DNA from: a virus
Reading direction: 5' to 3' (one strand)
IMG/VR virus record: IMGVR_UViG_3300008450_000327
Coordinates: 1-29,171 of that record
Length of the DNA stretch: 29,171 nucleotides
Shown: positions 28,449 through 29,171 of the stretch, in pieces
Layout of the letters: each line of letters starts with the position of its first letter
Position numbering within the stretch: position 1 is the stretch's first letter
Translations under genes and position numbers: made by a program
Notes under the pieces: model-generated
Databases searched by the model: none
What the model saw: the letters and a program-made list of their open reading frames with translations, nothing else
Told to the model about the DNA's origin: nothing

Positions 28449-29171
28449 TTACATCAAGTTAGAAATCTTGAATGCACGATAGTACAAGTTAGCTCTAGCG
28501 GTCAATGCGCCAACGCCTTGTGTAGCACCTTCTGCAAATGGGTTAGCAACTAGACCATAACGTGTCTTGAAGCCAATCTTTGGTTGGAAGTTGTTTGTAT
28601 CAACTGCACGAACCATTTGTAGAGGAACGTATGGGCAGTAGAAAATACCTGCGTCATATGCGTTAGAACCCTTATAACCCATAACGGCAAACTCGGATGT
28701 GGAGTTAGCAGCAAAATATGGATCGATGTACACTTTGATACGACCGAACAATGTACCAGCAAATGTATTGCCAGTATCGTCAACTGTCAAGTTAACTTGG
28801 CTGTTCAAAGCAGATTGGTAGTCCAAAAGACCAGCCATTGCCAAAGCAGAAGCAACGTCAGATGAACAGATCATCACGTTACCTTTACCACGACGGGTTG
28901 TCTTAGCGATTGTATTGGCTTCACGTTCCAATTGGAATGCCAAACCTTTAATCTTTTCAACCATCCAGCGACCGTTGGAGTCTGTATCCAAGTCGAATGT
29001 ACCTGCAGTAGTAGTACCAACTTGAGCACCAACTTTAGCAACAGAGTAAATTGTACGGATAACTTCACGGTTAATTTCAGCAAGAATTTCAGTTGACAAG
29101 ATGTTTGCCAATTCTGTTTCTGCGTCTAGACCATGAACTGCCTTCAAGTCTTGTGCCAATTCCATTGAGTA
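28449..29171 (-). CDS. 23: Major capsid protein gp23 (C-terminal part, 5' end outside window)
   Basis: About 240 C-terminal residues of the T4-type major head protein (T4: 521); the frame continues past the window edge, with Tyr-Ser preceding the first internal Met. Close matches to T4 gp23 include MELAQDLKAVHGLDAETEL, ILSTEILAEINREVIR, LAFQLEREANTIAKTTRRGKGN, FGRIKVYIDPYFA, GYKGSNAYDAGIFYCPYVPL and PKIGFKTRYGLVANPFAEG. It forms the hexameric capsid lattice after processing by the phage protease. It ends 27 bases before a strong terminator and ends the structural-gene block that presumably extends beyond the window. Confidence 0.97.
   Translation of the reverse strand, partial: YSMELAQDLKAVHGLDAETELANILSTEILAEINREVIRTIYSVAKVGAQVGTTTAGTFDLDTDSNGRWMVEKIKGLAFQLEREANTIAKTTRRGKGNVMICSSDVASALAMAGLLDYQSALNSQVNLTVDDTGNTFAGTLFGRIKVYIDPYFAANSTSEFAVMGYKGSNAYDAGIFYCPYVPLQMVRAVDTNNFQPKIGFKTRYGLVANPFAEGATQGVGALTARANLYYRAFKISNLM

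Noticed and set aside
1-29171. CRISPR array, rRNA or canonical tRNA gene
   Set aside because: I saw no regularly spaced direct repeats and no rRNA- or tRNA-like sequence on reading both strands.

Overview
This window is part of the genome of a T4-superfamily contractile-tailed phage (exo-T-even type, resembling marine and freshwater cyanophage or pelagiphage relatives). It is AT-rich. Every gene but one is on the minus strand, so biological order runs from right to left. The assignment rests on a nearly complete T4 replication, recombination and transcription core: gp23, UvsY, UvsW, gp55, gp47, gp46, gp45, gp44, gp62, RegA, gp43, UvsX, gp40-like and gp41. The 129-residue gp62 and the accessory set (Hsp20, peptide deformylase, CobS/CobT-like pair, MazG-like enzyme) point to the cyanophage/pelagiphage side rather than to enteric T-evens. 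No photosynthesis gene is visible, so the host cannot be named.

Layout from right to left. (1) 29171-27837: the C-terminal part of the major capsid protein gp23, a terminator, then a gp19-like tail-tube-type protein. (2) 27804-19252: uvsY, uvsW, a small Sm-like-looking protein, late sigma factor gp55, an endonuclease VII-type HNH gene, gp47, a small HNH gene, gp46, a short unknown, peptide deformylase and a DUF4338/DruA-like gene, ending in a terminator. (3) 18998-14985: a CobT-like metalloprotease/VWA protein, a CobS-like AAA+ ATPase and a small winged-helix-like protein, each preceded by a consensus sigma70 promoter, then a terminator. (4) 14914-13082: a glycosyltransferase, a dATP/dGTP diphosphohydrolase-type protein and the sliding clamp gp45. 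(5) 12962-11562: an AT-rich unknown gene inserted between clamp and clamp loader. (6) 11491-8591: gp44, two small genes, gp62, an HNH endonuclease, a second copy of the gp62 C-terminus, and RegA. (7) 8579-6451: a small unknown, Hsp20, dCMP deaminase, a cytidylyltransferase and a MazG-like enzyme. (8) 6414-1: two small genes, an inverted GIY-YIG endonuclease, gp43, UvsX, gp40-like, gp41 and the start of one more gene.

The genes form the phage replisome (gp43 polymerase, gp45 clamp, gp44/62 loader, gp41 helicase), the recombination machinery that primes late replication (UvsX, UvsY, UvsW, gp46/47), nucleotide-pool enzymes, and regulators of the early-to-late switch (RegA for translation, gp55 for late promoters).

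Regulation is unusually legible. Minus-strand promoters with -35/-10 matches to host sigma70 lie ahead of uvsY, the CobT- and CobS-like genes, the winged-helix gene, gp45 and the 72-residue gene upstream of gp43. T4-late-type TATAAATA boxes lie ahead of the GIY-YIG and endonuclease VII-type genes. The most notable non-coding signals are an H-type pseudoknot at the predicted 5' end of one mRNA, a possible RNA thermometer ahead of hsp20, and a hairpin over the uvsY ribosome site that the early promoter would bypass. The most notable genetic arrangement is the duplicated gp62 3' end flanking an HNH endonuclease. No gene-free stretch exceeds 300 bases.
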